Source of the DNA: Rotaria macrura | Lineage: Eukaryota > Rotifera > Eurotatoria > Philodinida > Philodinidae | Length of the DNA: 64,000 nucleotides | Assembly: GCA_900239685.1 (NCBI GenBank) | Contig: OENT01000098.1 | Span: 155,419 to 219,418 of the forward strand | Reading direction: 5' to 3' | In this document: positions 37,187 to 49,659 of the stretch, one piece after another | Numbering within the stretch: the stretch's first letter is position 1 | How the letters are laid out: each line of letters begins with the position of its first letter | Made by a program: the position numbers and the translations under genes | Notes under the pieces: model-generated | Told to the model about the DNA's origin: nothing | What the model saw: only the letters and a program-made list of their open reading frames with translations | Database searches by the model: none

Positions 37187-40100
37187 ATGAACGCTTTCGA
37201 AACTGAATTAGGTGTCGAGTCTGAGATAGCAAAGGCTGTCGATGAAATGGGTTGGTTATTACCAACTGATGTTCAAGGTGAAGCTATTCCGATGATACTT
37301 GGTGGTGGTGATGTTCTAATGGTATGAATTGAGAAGAATTATTAGAAGTTTTACTTTGCATTTTTTTTCCTCAAAATTCAGGCAGCCGAGACAGGAAGTG
37401 GAAAAACCGGTGCATTTTGTTTACCAATATTACAAATCGTTCATGAAACATTGAGAGATATTCAAGACGGAAATAAAGGTCCTCGTGCAGGAAAACAAGC
37501 TAGTTCAAACAGTGAACCTGTATCAGTACATCTTAGTTTTCATGACCGAGCACATGGACTAGGTAAATCTATGGTTAATGCTCTTTTCCCATAAGATTCA
37601 TTGATTAATACTATTTAGCTATCGATACTGGTGGTTTGACATGCCAAAGTCGAGATCAACGACTATGGAATGGTGCTCGTTCAACAAAAGGTGTCAAAGG
37701 CAAAGGTAAATCCTTCTTCGTAGGATGTTCATGGTTGGTTAATGCAGATGTATAAAGAGATGACGAAAGTATCTTTTTAAATATCTCAAATGGCTGCATA
37801 TTCAGTAAATGCCTACTACCACATCTTGACTTATATACAGTACAGTGTAATTGATAGGTATTGGATGAAAAAGATACGAAGGATAGAGTAATCTTCTTTT
37901 CTCTCCAACTATATAATTATTGTTCGATTGACCTTTAGCCTTCGTAATAAAGACAAAGGTTAGATACACATGGTCCAAATAAATATCTCACGATGAGCGG
38001 AATTTCAATAGGACTATGCGTCATAGATTGTACTGCTACGAAATTTCTCGTGGACTAGAAGAGACTCGAATATTTTTTTTTCATCAATTGCATTGATAGA
38101 TTGGAGTAAGAATTCATCTTCTCTCGCTGTGATTACGTATTGGAAACATATCACGGATCAAAACCGTTATCAAGAAAAGTACGAATTAGAGCTTAGTGAG
38201 TAACTGTTCAATTATACATCACATCAAGGAATTGAACGAGGAAGAAAGAACTTTCCATGTACAATTGATCAGAATCGCTTCTTTCGAAGACCACATTTCA
38301 ACATACGTTTTTTTCTCGTTTGTAAGCGACGCATTGCTTACTGACTGACGAAATAGTTCCAAGCAAGCTTGAGAAATGAAAATTCAATAGAGAAGACACT
38401 AAACGCGTGACGTGTAATGGTCCTGAACAACACGTATCTACCTTTATTTCTTGCTCATACATAGTAGTGATCGTATTTTTAAAATTAAAATAACTTCTGT
38501 CGATTCTATAATCGACATATCCCATGTTGTTCACGTAGCATCCGTCATTTGATGTTATTGTTTATCGTTCGGTTTTGTTTTGTGTTTCCGTTTCTGTTTT
38601 CTTCTCTCAATCAATTTGTTTCGTGTTAGGCCGATACTATTTTGAATTGACCCAAACTGATCCCAATGGCATTGTACGTTTCGGTTGGTCAGTACCAACA
38701 GCTCCATTTGATCTTGGAACTGATAATCAAGGCTTTGGATATGGTGGCACAGGCAAGAAATCGTTTGCTAAACAATTCGATGACTATGGTGAAACATTCG
38801 GTGTAAATGATGTTGTTGGCAGTTTAATTGATCTCGATCAAATGAAAATTCGATTTTTCAAAAATGGTTTGTTCAAAAACTTGAGTCTTCACCTAGAGCG
38901 AGTCGTTTATATTTAGGCAAAGATCTTGGTCATGCATTTGATATTCCACGTCCATTACACGAGAATACATTTTTTGCACATGTTTGTTTGAAGTCATGTG
39001 ATGTTCGAGTCAATTTTGGTGCAGAACCATTTCGAGTGACACCGGTTTGTCCGCGTTTCTATTTCAATTGCAACATTTCATCTATTGCCATGTTTAGACG
39101 GGTGCTCTATCAATAGATAATGCACCAAAAGAATGTTTGGTTGAACCTCAAATGAAAGCGATTGGTACTAACGTGACAGCAAAAAAAAGACCTCCTAATG
39201 CACCACTGGCAATTATTATGGAGGTAGCAACTAGTACATGGTATTAAAAACATAGCCTATTTCTTGTTTCGTAGCCCTCTCGAGAATTAGCTCAGCAAAC
39301 TTCAAATCAAATTCATGCATTTCAAAAATATTTAACTAATCCTCGTGTTCGGTGAGTTGCTAAGGCAATGGCAAAACAGAGAAAATAAATTTGATTCATT
39401 TGACTTTGTGTGAAATTAGAGAACTTGTCATTATTGGTGGTGTATCTATTGGTGAACAAACCCGTGTATTACGTGAAGGAGTTGACATAATTGTTGCAAC
39501 ACCAGGTCGTCTCGATGAATTCATTACCAGTGGTGAAATTGATTTGTCACACATGCGATTCTTTATTCTTGATGAAGCTGTAAACACAAATACATAGCTA
39601 ATCGATTCTTTCTTATTCTCTTGAACTGGTTTTTTTTAAATTTAGGATGGTCTACTCTCTCAAGGCTATAAAGATTTGATAATGAAATTACATCAAAGAA
39701 TGCCAAGTGTTACACTCGATGGAAAGCGTTTACAAATGGTTGTTTGTTCAGCAACATTACATAATTTTGAAGTTAAAAAATTAGCAGATTCAATTATGCA
39801 TTTTCCAACATGGGTTGATCTTAAAGGACAGGATGCTGTGCCCGAAACTGTTCATCATGTGGTAAGTTTTCCATGATCTGTATTTGACGAATATATTTTA
39901 TGATTGTTGTCCTATTGCGTAGGTATGTATTGTAGATCCAAAGAAGAATACATTGTGGCGGGGACTTCGTAATCATATAAAAACTGATGATGTTCATCTG
40001 AATGATGAATTAAATTTTCAGAGTGATTCGAAAGGTAAAAATTTATACGAAAATTGAACACATTTAGTTGTTTTCAAATTATCAATTCTTTTGATTGAAT

Positions 40101-41856
40101 AGAGACTCTCTCAGAAGCAATAAAAATTCTAAAAGGTGAATACTGTTTGCATGCAATTGACAAATTTAAAATGGACCGTGCATTAATATTCTGTCGAACA
40201 AAACTTGATTGTGATAATCTCGAACGATACTTTATTAAACAAGGCGGGGGTAAGATAGGATTGTAATAGAAACAAGATTAGTCTATCGAAGAATATAAAT
40301 ATATAGGACCAAAAGCCAATAAACATAGATTATCATGTGTATGTTTACATTCGGATCGAAGTCCAGATGAACGACAACGTAATTTAGAAAGATTTAAAGC
40401 TAATGAAGTTAGATTTTTAATTTGTACGGATGTCGCTGCTCGAGGTATTGATGTTAGCGGTTTACCATTCGGTAAGATAAACGTGCACTACCTTTATATG
40501 TAGACACATAGATTCATTCGTACTTTATTTTTAGTAATTAATATGACGTTACCTGATGAAAAAGAAAATTATATTCATCGTATTGGACGTGTTGGTCGAG
40601 CTGAACGGTAATTGGTTATTTCCTACTTATTCCAAAATAGAAGATATTCTATTCTTTGTTTGAAAAAAAAACACGGTTTTCATTATTCTAATCAGAATCA
40701 CGAAGAGCCTAGATCATCAGATTTAGATCGGGCGGCAATAAAAAATTAATCTAATGTGCTTATTGTAGGACAGTTTACGAAAATCGTATTCGAAATTTAT
40801 TCCGACTTCTTACAGATCTTTTGCCGAGAAGCCAGTCGTCAATGTCAGTGAAGTCAACAGAAATGTTGCATTCGTTTCTTGTTCTATTCATAGTTCGTGA
40901 AATGTTTTTCGTATGATACTCACGTTCAAACGATCCGTCGATGCTCATCAGGCGGAATAACTAGACGTGAAATGATGAACTATTCGTGTGTAACTAATTC
41001 GCTTTAGATCGTCTAGAAAGAACTTGCAAAAGATATGCGTCTCAAGAAAAAATGCATAACTCTTAAATCGAACAAACGAAGAATTTTAGGAGTACACAAA
41101 TCGAAAGGGTCATAATCTGTTAATATTAGTTTTCTACATTTTCATCAAGAGATTATTAAAATTAATAATAAATTAAATTTCGATAGAATCGTATAGTCTC
41201 TAAATTCTTCTCTATTTGAATGTCTAGAACCATGGTTCTTTATCATGGGAGTATCGAATAAATTTCAAAATCAAAATGAACTGTTTAACTTTTTCAATTG
41301 ACTAGTCGTTTCATTATTCTTGCATTTGTCTGCTAAATTTAGAATGGGTCTAGCAATAAGTTTTATTTCGACTGTACCCGAAAAAGTTTGGTATCATACA
41401 TGTTCAAGTAAAGGTAAAAATTGTCATAATACAAAATTAGTCGAACAAAATGGTTGTTGTAAATGGTATACAGAAATGACATATTTATCTGATATAGAAG
41501 AACATCTGGGTATGAGCGAAAATATGTAATATTTGTATATTGTTTATCTCATACGCTCTTTTGCTCAATAGGTGTAACTATTTCTCAGACGGATGAAAAA
41601 ATGGATGTACCAGTTGATGAATTCGATGGAAAAGTTATTTATGGTGAACGACGAAAACAAGATGGTTAGTAAAGAATTTATTTAAGAGAACATTGATAAA
41701 AATGAATTTTCTGATTTCTTTTTCTTAGTACCAACATCGAAAGGTCATATGGATACATTGGCACCTACGGTACAAGAATTAGCCGAACTTGAAAAACGTG
41801 TTCAAACATCATTTTTTGCATTACGAAATTGTCAAAACATAATGATTACGTCATAA
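37187..41856 (+). CDS. DDX1: ATP-dependent RNA helicase DDX1
   Basis: DEAD-box helicase with a SPRY insertion, part of the tRNA-ligase complex and of RNA and dsDNA-break processing in animals. Sixteen exons: 37187-37321, 37382-37562, 37619-37705, 38630-38866, 38917-39044, 39098-39223, 39275-39351, 39420-39579, 39646-39861, 39923-40034, 40103-40249, 40307-40471, 40535-40607, 41343-41509, 41572-41664, 41729-41856; 743 aa (human 740). Order: Q-motif region [13 protein letters not shown], Walker [16 protein letters not shown] domain ([20 protein letters not shown]), motif Ia [21 protein letters not shown] (split by an intron after LDEA), SAT in VCSATLHNF, then helicase C with [19 protein letters not shown] and [10 protein letters not shown]. 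The N-terminus [18 protein letters not shown] matches the animal DDX1 start. Two introns are long (about 0.9 kb within the SPRY region, 0.7 kb after motif VI). Last gene of the cluster. Confidence 0.97.
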
Positions 41857-43940
41857 ACAAATCTATGATTTCTATTCTTTTTAGTTTGCTTTTTGTTAAG
41901 TTTGCTTTTTGACTATTGATCTTTTTCCTTTTGCTGACATGAAAGCATGCACCATTTTAAAGGAACGAAAACCAAGATATTAAATTCATTAATCATTGTT
42001 AGCCATATTTCCTTCTCATTTTTCGTTTTGAAAAAGAAATGTTAATTGAACAAGTGAGAAATCCTACTAAGATCACTGTTCACATTATTGTTGTTGCTGA
42101 ATTATATTTTTATTAGTTGTGAAATAATTTTTAACTGTACAACTTTGCTTCTAAACTCCGATAACGTTAGAAGTGTTATTAGAAATTGAAAGAACCTTTC
42201 AAATTATTTTGTTTAACTAGAGTAATTACGCCGAATCTATTATATTGGACATGTTGACGGCAATAGAATTATTTTACATGTATGACAGAAATTGTTGTAA
42301 TTATAATCAACCAGTCGTTTTTGTGTATACATAATGAAAGGAGCTGAATTCAAACAAAGTTCTTTACTGATCGTATATTTTTATATGACGGATGACAAAT
42401 TTTCCAAAACGAAACGTGTTCATGGAATAAATAGGCGTGTTTAAATTATTCTTTTTCTTCCTATTTAATGCATAAGTTCCTATTGTAGTTATTTTATGTT
42501 CCATATCAACGCGGGACTCATTTATTTTGTTTATAATTATTCACTTCTCCTTAGTTACCTACGTCATTTTTTTTATTAGTTCATGCTTCATTAGACACAC
42601 TTCATTCACAATTTTTCGCATCGTAGCTCTGCTTTTCTCTTCCCAACACTCTTTTATTTGATTGATTACGATCTACTCTTTCTCATTAATCTTTTTTTTG
42701 ATCCATAAATGGATTCTGACTTGACATGTACTCGTATAATCGTCAAGTAAAAACACTTAGAATTATATTTAATCGCAAATATTCAGATTTTATTAGTTAC
42801 TCATTTTGAATCCATAGATATTTTGTCGTTTAGTATCACTGAATCAACTACGAACTAGATATTGAAGTCTCATCTCCAAATGTGATTATAGTTTTAAGTA
42901 ATAACAAAGAAGTATTTTATTGTTAAATACAATCCTGTCAATGATGAAGAAATCAGAATCTCGTAAAAACAAATTAAGTGTTTCATGTATTAAGTACAAA
43001 ACTTTTTGACTAAAAGCTTTCTTTCGTTTAGAAGAATAAAATACTTTCCTGTTGCCATAATGAAAAAAGCTATGTTTCAATCGAGCAATTAGAACAAAAA
43101 TACTTTTACTTGTGAATAAACCTATAACGAAGAGAATCTCCATTATTGCATCTCATCGTATTTCTACTGAAAACAATCGATGAATGGCTTCATTTTTTTT
43201 ATTACTATAATCGATTGTCTATCATATACACTGTTCACTCGCAGTTGTCATAGTTTAAAGTATTATTTATGAACGGAGAGAAGGATAACTTTTTTCTACT
43301 GAATCCGTTCGATGCTTGAAAAGAAGAAAAGAAAGTCAATTGAAATTCATAGTTTTTTTATGGCTCTGTCTTCTTATCAAGATGATGAAAAAAAAAACAT
43401 GTAGTACCGAATCTATATCTATGCTTTGATTTCGTGTGTCAATTGGTATTTTACTGATTATTTATGCATCATGTCTCTTTGTCGTGCAATTGCAACCTTT
43501 GATGCGTATAATGAACTATTGTAAAACAAAAGATTGTTTCTAGCTAGTATTAAAAATAATTTTCAATGTTCGACGAAGTGTCTAATCATGTCACGAGAAA
43601 GATTTTTTTTTCTTGCAAAATACAAGTCAAAGAATACATGACATATTAACTGTTTTTATCAGGATTAAAAATAATAATAGTTATAAATATTCTGCGATCC
43701 ATTTCGAAAATCGTGCATTGATTGCATTTATGATCCGATTTTTCATTATTTCTATTGATATCCTATACCATTCACCTAAAATGTCAAAATAAGAACAAGA
43801 TTTATTATTTTTTTTCTATCATCAAAACTAATATTCGATATGTTATTTATTAAGATTTACAGATATACTAAAAATAGTTGAAAGCAATACGAAAATTTCG
43901 TTTGACTTTTAGATTAAAACGAATAAAAATAAATGAAAAT
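41857..43940. other. Intergenic between convergent DDX1 and CABIT genes
   Basis: Both neighbouring genes end toward this region, so it should hold two 3' ends. No gene recognised on either strand; the sequence is AT-rich with homopolymer runs. Confidence 0.45.
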
Positions 43941-46342
43941 TCACCGTCTATTTACTTTTGTCGTTGTTCTTGTTGGTTTTACATCGCCAACATCTCGTAA
44001 ATCATCTTTTGAACGTTGTTTAGATGCTAAGAAAAGAGCACGAGCTTGATCATCATCAACGTATCCATCATGTTTACATTGAAATATTTCAAAACTGTCG
44101 TTGCGTTTCTTTGATGGATTAACTTTCTGATTAAATCGATGTGTCAACATTTTTCCTGGACTATAACTCACCGCTACGCTTTGTTGTTCATGCATCTATT
44201 TAATAAAAAACAGAAGAAAGTATTTCAAGACTCACTTAAGTATATGCAAACTTTGGATGAATTGGATACATCCCCTGCTTGAGGACTATTGATAACATAT
44301 TCTTTAGCTTGAATTCTTTCCACGTCAGGTGTCAGATCACCTGAACGAATATAATCATAGAGTGTCTCAACATCATCATAAATTTCATCTTCCACCGTAA
44401 ATTCATCATGAGTACTAGTTTGATTTTTAAACGTATCGATTTTATCATTCATACCTGATTGTCGACGTACTGCATCCTTTTGCTCATCATTGAATGTTAG
44501 ATTTTGTTCAAATGATGTAGTCCTATCTCGATAAGGATTACCAAAAGATGTGATAGAAGATGAATCGTTAAATGAATAATATGAGTCTTTTAATTGTTTA
44601 CTAGAACATGGAAATTTCCCATTGAATACATCACCTATGTTTGATTCGGATTGCGAACGCTTTTTTACTAATGGTGATCTATATTGATTCGCATCGTCGA
44701 CCAATTGAGAAGGAAAATTAATTATTGATACTTCGGATTGATATTTTTTAATTTGTTGAGAACATATTTCAACTAACTTTTGAAAATCTTCACATTTCTC
44801 TATATGAGACATATTTACACAAGGTTGAATTTCAATATCTGCATTCACGGATAGTGGAATGACAGTATATGACGGTGAATATTTTTGAGATTTTGATGAT
44901 TGTAAAATTAAAGGGCAAGCAAAAACAACTTTTTCATTGTATGGCATGAGTAAGCGAAACTTTGTTGGTGTCGATGATGATAATGATTCATCTCGTTTAA
45001 CAATTGTTGTTGAATTAATACTATCGAATGAATCCAAGCCATCGAGAAGACTAACCGATAGAGGAAAACGAAAATTTGAAACAATATCTTTTAATTGATA
45101 AACGCCCGAAATATCTTTACGATTCAAAGTTCTATTTAACTTTATATTATTTGTTTGTTTATGCAGTGGACTGAAACGGCCGGATTCATGAGCAAATATA
45201 TAAACAATATTACCTTGCTCTGTCTGACATTCAAAACAAGGTTCTGACTTTTTTGAAATATATTCACTTTTAATGTTGTTTGAAATTGATACAGTGTCAG
45301 TATTCTGACTTGATTGACGTTTTTTCTTGGAAAATATTTTCCATTTTACTTTCTCCGATACTGGTCGCGATGAATGTGACGGTGAAGAAGATTCTGACTG
45401 TTCTTCTTTCAAAATTCTTTCCGATATTCGCGTACGCACAGCGTAGAAAAGATTCAAAATAGTTATAATTTGTCCTGGTTGAAGTATGTCTACATCATCG
45501 GTTAATTCGATGAAATTTTTTTGTCCTACCACATCTATAAGTGCATCGTAAAAAATTTCATGATTGTCGTTTAATTTTGAATTCTGCTCATTGTTTGCGA
45601 CATTGACCATTTCAGTCGAATATTTTTTTGCATATACTTGACAAGTACTACGAAGAAAAAAAGAACTTGGCCATTTTTCAATGCGTCTTTCTGAATCGTC
45701 ATCGTTTTCTTGAAATGTAATCAGATCACTTAATTTATAGCATGGTTTTATTGACTGACCATCTTCATTAAGTAATTCAAAAAAGCTTTGATATTCTATT
45801 GGTACACGACAAACACGAATCGACGTAGGACGTTTTTCCATCAAACTTTTCATAAAATTTCGTTGATTGTATGCATCATCATTATCACCTTCTGTATGAG
45901 TATCATCACTTTTATTTGATGTTTGAGCTGTTGTAGCTAAGGAGACAAATGATTTGGATAATTTTTTCATACGAAGAAATTTCGCTGATGCTTTCAAAGC
46001 TTTATTTTGCGCTAATGGTATCCGAGATCGATAAGAACTCTGTCGTCCATCAGATGGAAGATGATATTCAGCCACGATTGAATCAAGTTGACAAATATTT
46101 AATAACAATAACAAGTTCGTTTTTGATAGGAAACTTTTTATTGATCTTCCATGACTGTTTAATGACTTTATTTGAACAATAATCGGTAGTTGATAATGAT
46201 CAGCAGATTTATTCTGAATATCATTTAGAAATTGTTTTACTGTACATAATCTATCATAGCGATCAGAAAACGATATAGAGTTGGCATTTAACATACTGTT
46301 CACTATTGATGTTATTTCACCATCTAAAACTTTGGAATTCAT
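43941..46342 (-). CDS. CABIT-domain signalling adaptor (THEMIS/GAREM-like)
   Basis: About 779 aa in two exons: 46342-44236 and probably 44173-43941. A donor GTGAGT with acceptor CGTAG keeps frame; an alternative pair (GTTTGC / AATAG before 44195) also works, so the junction is uncertain. ATG 46342 (MNSKVLDGEI) is the first true ATG. The CABIT region spans roughly residues 160-480: VRVCRVPIEYQSFFELL, an IELTDDVDILQPGQIITIL strand pair, and the diagnostic SGVYQLKDIVSNFRFPLSV. CABIT proteins are cytosolic adaptors around GRB2/ERK and tyrosine-kinase signalling. The C-terminal part is Ser/Asn-rich and low in order, with a tandem tyrosine segment EIYDDVETLYDYI that resembles phospho-tyrosine sites. 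No SAM domain seen. Whether it is closer to GAREM or THEMIS cannot be said. Confidence 0.75.
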
Positions 46343-47226
46343 AACACAAAATGAGTAAATTGAATGATTCAACAAGTTATTGTCTCATTTTTACTGTTTT
46401 TTTTGTATTCTTACGCTTTCGTCATCTGAATGATGAATCAAACCTGTGCATATGAAAGTTTTGTTTTCTTCTCTTACCTGTCGTCTATCAATTATTATGT
46501 CTTTTAGAGTATTTCGTTATTAAAACATCAACCAATACGCATTTATCAAAAACGTAGTGCAAATACTAACTAAGTATCTTTACACTCGGCTTCTATAGAC
46601 AGAGAAGAGAAAAAATACACTGCGTAAATCTAAAACCACGTGGACTACATTCTCTTTTCTTTTCCTTTCTTTTTTTTTACAAAACCAATCAAACACGTTG
46701 ATGAAAAACACTGATATTAGTGTTGACAATAGTTACACAAAAAAGTCATGCGCTAACCTACGCATGTGTAGTCATCTAGTTACTTGAATTAAACAGAGTA
46801 TACCTTTTGCATACATTCACATGCTACTTGGATTCGTATTGATTTAACTGAAAACATGACAAATGAAAACTTTTTGCTTTAATAAAAGACCGTACCTATT
46901 GAAATAATGGGTATGTCCTTCAAATGAAAACCTACAATCGCAATTTGCACATGTGTTTTTTTCACAACCTCTTAAGTCACATACGAAATGTAAATTGTCC
47001 GATAAGATATGTTTTTAAAAATGGCAAGTTTGCTATATAAATATATATCACTGCTTTTCAATAGATGAAGTTTCATTGTCTTATGATTACGACATAAAAA
47101 CAAGCTAGAGAGAAAGAGAGAAGGAAACTAGAATAAAAAAAATTGACTGTTAATATATATATATACATGTACATATACAAAGTTAAAATGACAACAACAA
47201 CAACAACTGAAAAAAAATGTCGAGTT
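46343..47226. other. Spacer between two minus-strand genes
   Basis: Contains the likely promoter and 5' UTR of the CABIT gene and the 3' region of the arrestin-fold gene. A short (AT)n tract with TATATATATATACATG lies near 47152-47170. No coding sequence recognised. Confidence 0.45.
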
Positions 47227-48267
47227 TTATTTTTGATAAGTTACTTGAATGGGCATTAGTGTCAGATTAATATCTTCTCCTTTCTTTTCATTGAGATCAA
47301 TAATAACTCGGTAATCTAGTTCACATTCAATTGTTTTTGTTGTGCCGACTATATTCGTTGCGTATGATGCTTGCAAAGGTTGATCTGGTACTTGTAAGTG
47401 AACCTCACCAGTCCATTGCTTTGTTGGTGTCATTGCCAGATTATCAAACGCCCATTCTTTTCCAACTAAAACTGTACGATGCTGATCATTATGTATTCGA
47501 TAGCACTGTACGAGTTGAATTTGTATTGAACGAACATGACGTTGTTGCGGATTTGAATAGTTTATTTGAACAGGAATTTGTTCACCCGGCCGAAATAAAC
47601 TTTTCGATACATGTCCTCGTAAACAAAGTTCATATTTATTAACAGCCATGTCGCTTAGTTCAATGTCAGTCATTGGATACGGTATATAACCTCGTGTATT
47701 GATTGTTAGTGGTATTTGATAACGATAGCGACTTGATGATAAGCTTAATTCCAATGTGTAAACTACCGATGGTGAATGATTGTTTGCTAATGATGGTGGA
47801 AGAACATCAGGAATATGAAGTTGAAATGTACCATGAAATATTGTTGTTAAATTTGTTGGTAGTACGTTTTTATCTGCTGCTTCGGATTCGTTTTTATTTT
47901 GATTCATACTAACAATAGAACATTGTCTGCATAGATTAACTTTGTGCGTTGCATGACCATCACTATCTGCAGCAACGTCAACTTCAGCTGAATACGTAGC
48001 ATCTCCGACAAGTTCAATAACAATTGGATTACGTAATGATCGTGTATTTAATCGATCTGTCGCTGTATGAGCTTTTGTATTTTGTGCATGACGATGTAAC
48101 AATGATGCTGGAATTCGAACTGTACCAGTGAGGCGTTCACCAGTAAAATAAAATCCATCTGGATGATTCGTACCTATATGAATTTCTTTAGTTGCTGAAT
48201 TTCGTCGCGTACTTCCACAACGTGTAGGCGATGCTGGTGCGCTATTGCTATTTGTTGTATTACCCAT
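47227..48267 (-). CDS. Arrestin-fold (arrestin domain-containing) protein
   Basis: Single-exon 346-aa protein starting MGNTTNSNSAPASPTR at ATG 48267. The N-terminal arrestin-like half contains GFYFTGERLTGTVRIPASLL and PIVIELVGDATYSAEVDV. The C-terminal half starts YELCLRGHVSKSLFRPGEQI, the typical second-domain strand (xxFRPGExIPVQI), with later RSIQIQLVQCYRI and IVGTTKTIECELDYRVII. It belongs to the same broad family as the gene at 15741-16718 but shares little sequence with it and has no PPxY tail. The MG start may allow myristoylation, though position 6 is Asn rather than Ser/Thr. Likely a cytosolic trafficking or signalling adaptor; partners unknown. Confidence 0.8.
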   Translation of the reverse strand: MGNTTNSNSAPASPTRCGSTRRNSATKEIHIGTNHPDGFYFTGERLTGTVRIPASLLHRHAQNTKAHTATDRLNTRSLRNPIVIELVGDATYSAEVDVAADSDGHATHKVNLCRQCSIVSMNQNKNESEAADKNVLPTNLTTIFHGTFQLHIPDVLPPSLANNHSPSVVYTLELSLSSSRYRYQIPLTINTRGYIPYPMTDIELSDMAVNKYELCLRGHVSKSLFRPGEQIPVQINYSNPQQRHVRSIQIQLVQCYRIHNDQHRTVLVGKEWAFDNLAMTPTKQWTGEVHLQVPDQPLQASYATNIVGTTKTIECELDYRVIIDLNEKKGEDINLTLMPIQVTYQK

Positions 48268-49214
48268 CAAGAAAACAAAATCTAATCAATGTACACAAAG
48301 AATCTTCCGATTATCGCTTGAGTTCGAGTTGTTTTCCCGTTTTTGAAATTCTAACCATGTTTGCTTATTTTCTATGACTTGAACTTATCAGGAAGTGACA
48401 ACGAGAGGAAATAGATCGAGAAGAAAAGAAAGAAACAGCTACAAGCTATTATCGTAAATGCTTTTTGAGATACCATTACTCAAATAATTTCCCTTCTTCT
48501 CTTATTTTTTCTTTTGACTATATCGTATGCCTGACTTAACATTAAACAGTAGATTTCTGTCGAGATCGACCAAGACGAAAGAAAGATCGAATCAAACATG
48601 AATGGGTTCGGCAGAAAAAACATGAAAGGAAAAACAAGAATCTCTTTCCTTTTAGTTTTCTTATCTTCTATTTCGGTTCGTCTGTTTTGACCAATTATAG
48701 AAAGATCCGTCAACAATCAGTTTTGTTGACTGAATACAAACAAACGAACTTGGTATGTTTTCTTCCATCAATTTCCTGTTACGTTTTTTTATAGGATTAG
48801 ACTAAGAATGTACTTATCTTCTAATTTCCTACATAGATTTCGATGGAAAGAAACAACCTTATGAGTTATCTCGTAAATTATGTTGTCGTTTACAATAACA
48901 GCAAAAAACAATCACTGAAATCCATCGATCGATTAGCTGATGTTGACTTTATTCTTCAATAGGATAGTAACATGACTATTATTCATTATTAACATATTTA
49001 ATGAGTGTCACTCAGTTTTCCTTGAAAGAGTATGTCTCTTGTCAGTCAATGAACTATAGCCATTGAACTCGAACATTAATGTCATATTGGCATGTTCTAT
49101 TTATTTATTCATTCGCCTATGATTATAACATTGTTTTGAGTAAACCAACATAACAACAGAGAACATAGATCGAAGCGTGTCAATTTTTTTTTCTTTCTTT
49201 GTTTTTCATTTTAG
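48268..49214. other. Divergent intergenic region
   Basis: Lies between the minus-strand arrestin-fold gene and the plus-strand Ly6 gene, so it probably holds both promoters. No coding sequence recognised. A strong pyrimidine tract ending in TTTTCATTTTAG (AG at 49213-49214) sits 3 bp before the Ly6 start codon. Confidence 0.45.
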
Positions 49215-49217
49215 ATA

Positions 49218-49659
49218 ATGAACTTTTTTTTCATATCGGTAATTTTGTTAATTCTATTTCCGTTATCTGCGAATACTATTCGTTGTTATAAATGTGATGC
49301 TACCAACGAATGTAAAACAATAAACAGTGGTCTATCGTTCAAAACCTATGATTATGCATCAGATAATGTGGAAATAGTTGATTGTGAATATTTTTGTTGG
49401 AAATCGATTTCACTTGGTAAATAAAAATAAAGAAATTAGTTAATAGATCTCAATAGAAAATATTCTTGTTTTGATTCTAGGAAATGTATATCGAGGATGC
49501 GCTAAAAAGCGTTGTGCAGTTTCACATACGATTGGAAAATTTTCAAGTAGTGTCTGTTGTGAAACCGATTATTGTAACGGATCTAATCAAATATTTTCAT
49601 TGACGTATTATTTAACGAAAATCATTTTATCACTTTTTATTTCTCAATGTTTTTCATAG
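49218..49659 (+). CDS. Ly6/uPAR three-finger domain protein
   Basis: Small secreted or GPI-anchored protein of 125 aa, exons 49218-49416 and 49481-49659. Signal peptide residues 1-20 (FFFISVILLILFPLSANT). The mature chain begins IRCYKCDATNEC, the Ly6 opening pair of cysteines, and closes with the hallmark VCCETDYCNGS (CCxxxxCN). A hydrophobic C-terminal tail (about 18-20 residues) follows, consistent with GPI-anchor addition after the CN motif. The single intron is phase 1. A 3' splice-like site lies just before the ATG. The family fold is often used for receptor modulation or cell adhesion; the specific role here is unknown. Confidence 0.85.

Noticed and set aside
44225-44240. Short CABIT protein ending in CIYLSES without a second exon
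   Set aside because: A good GTGAGT donor lies just before that stop, and the downstream frame to 43941 is coding-like, so a spliced end is preferred.
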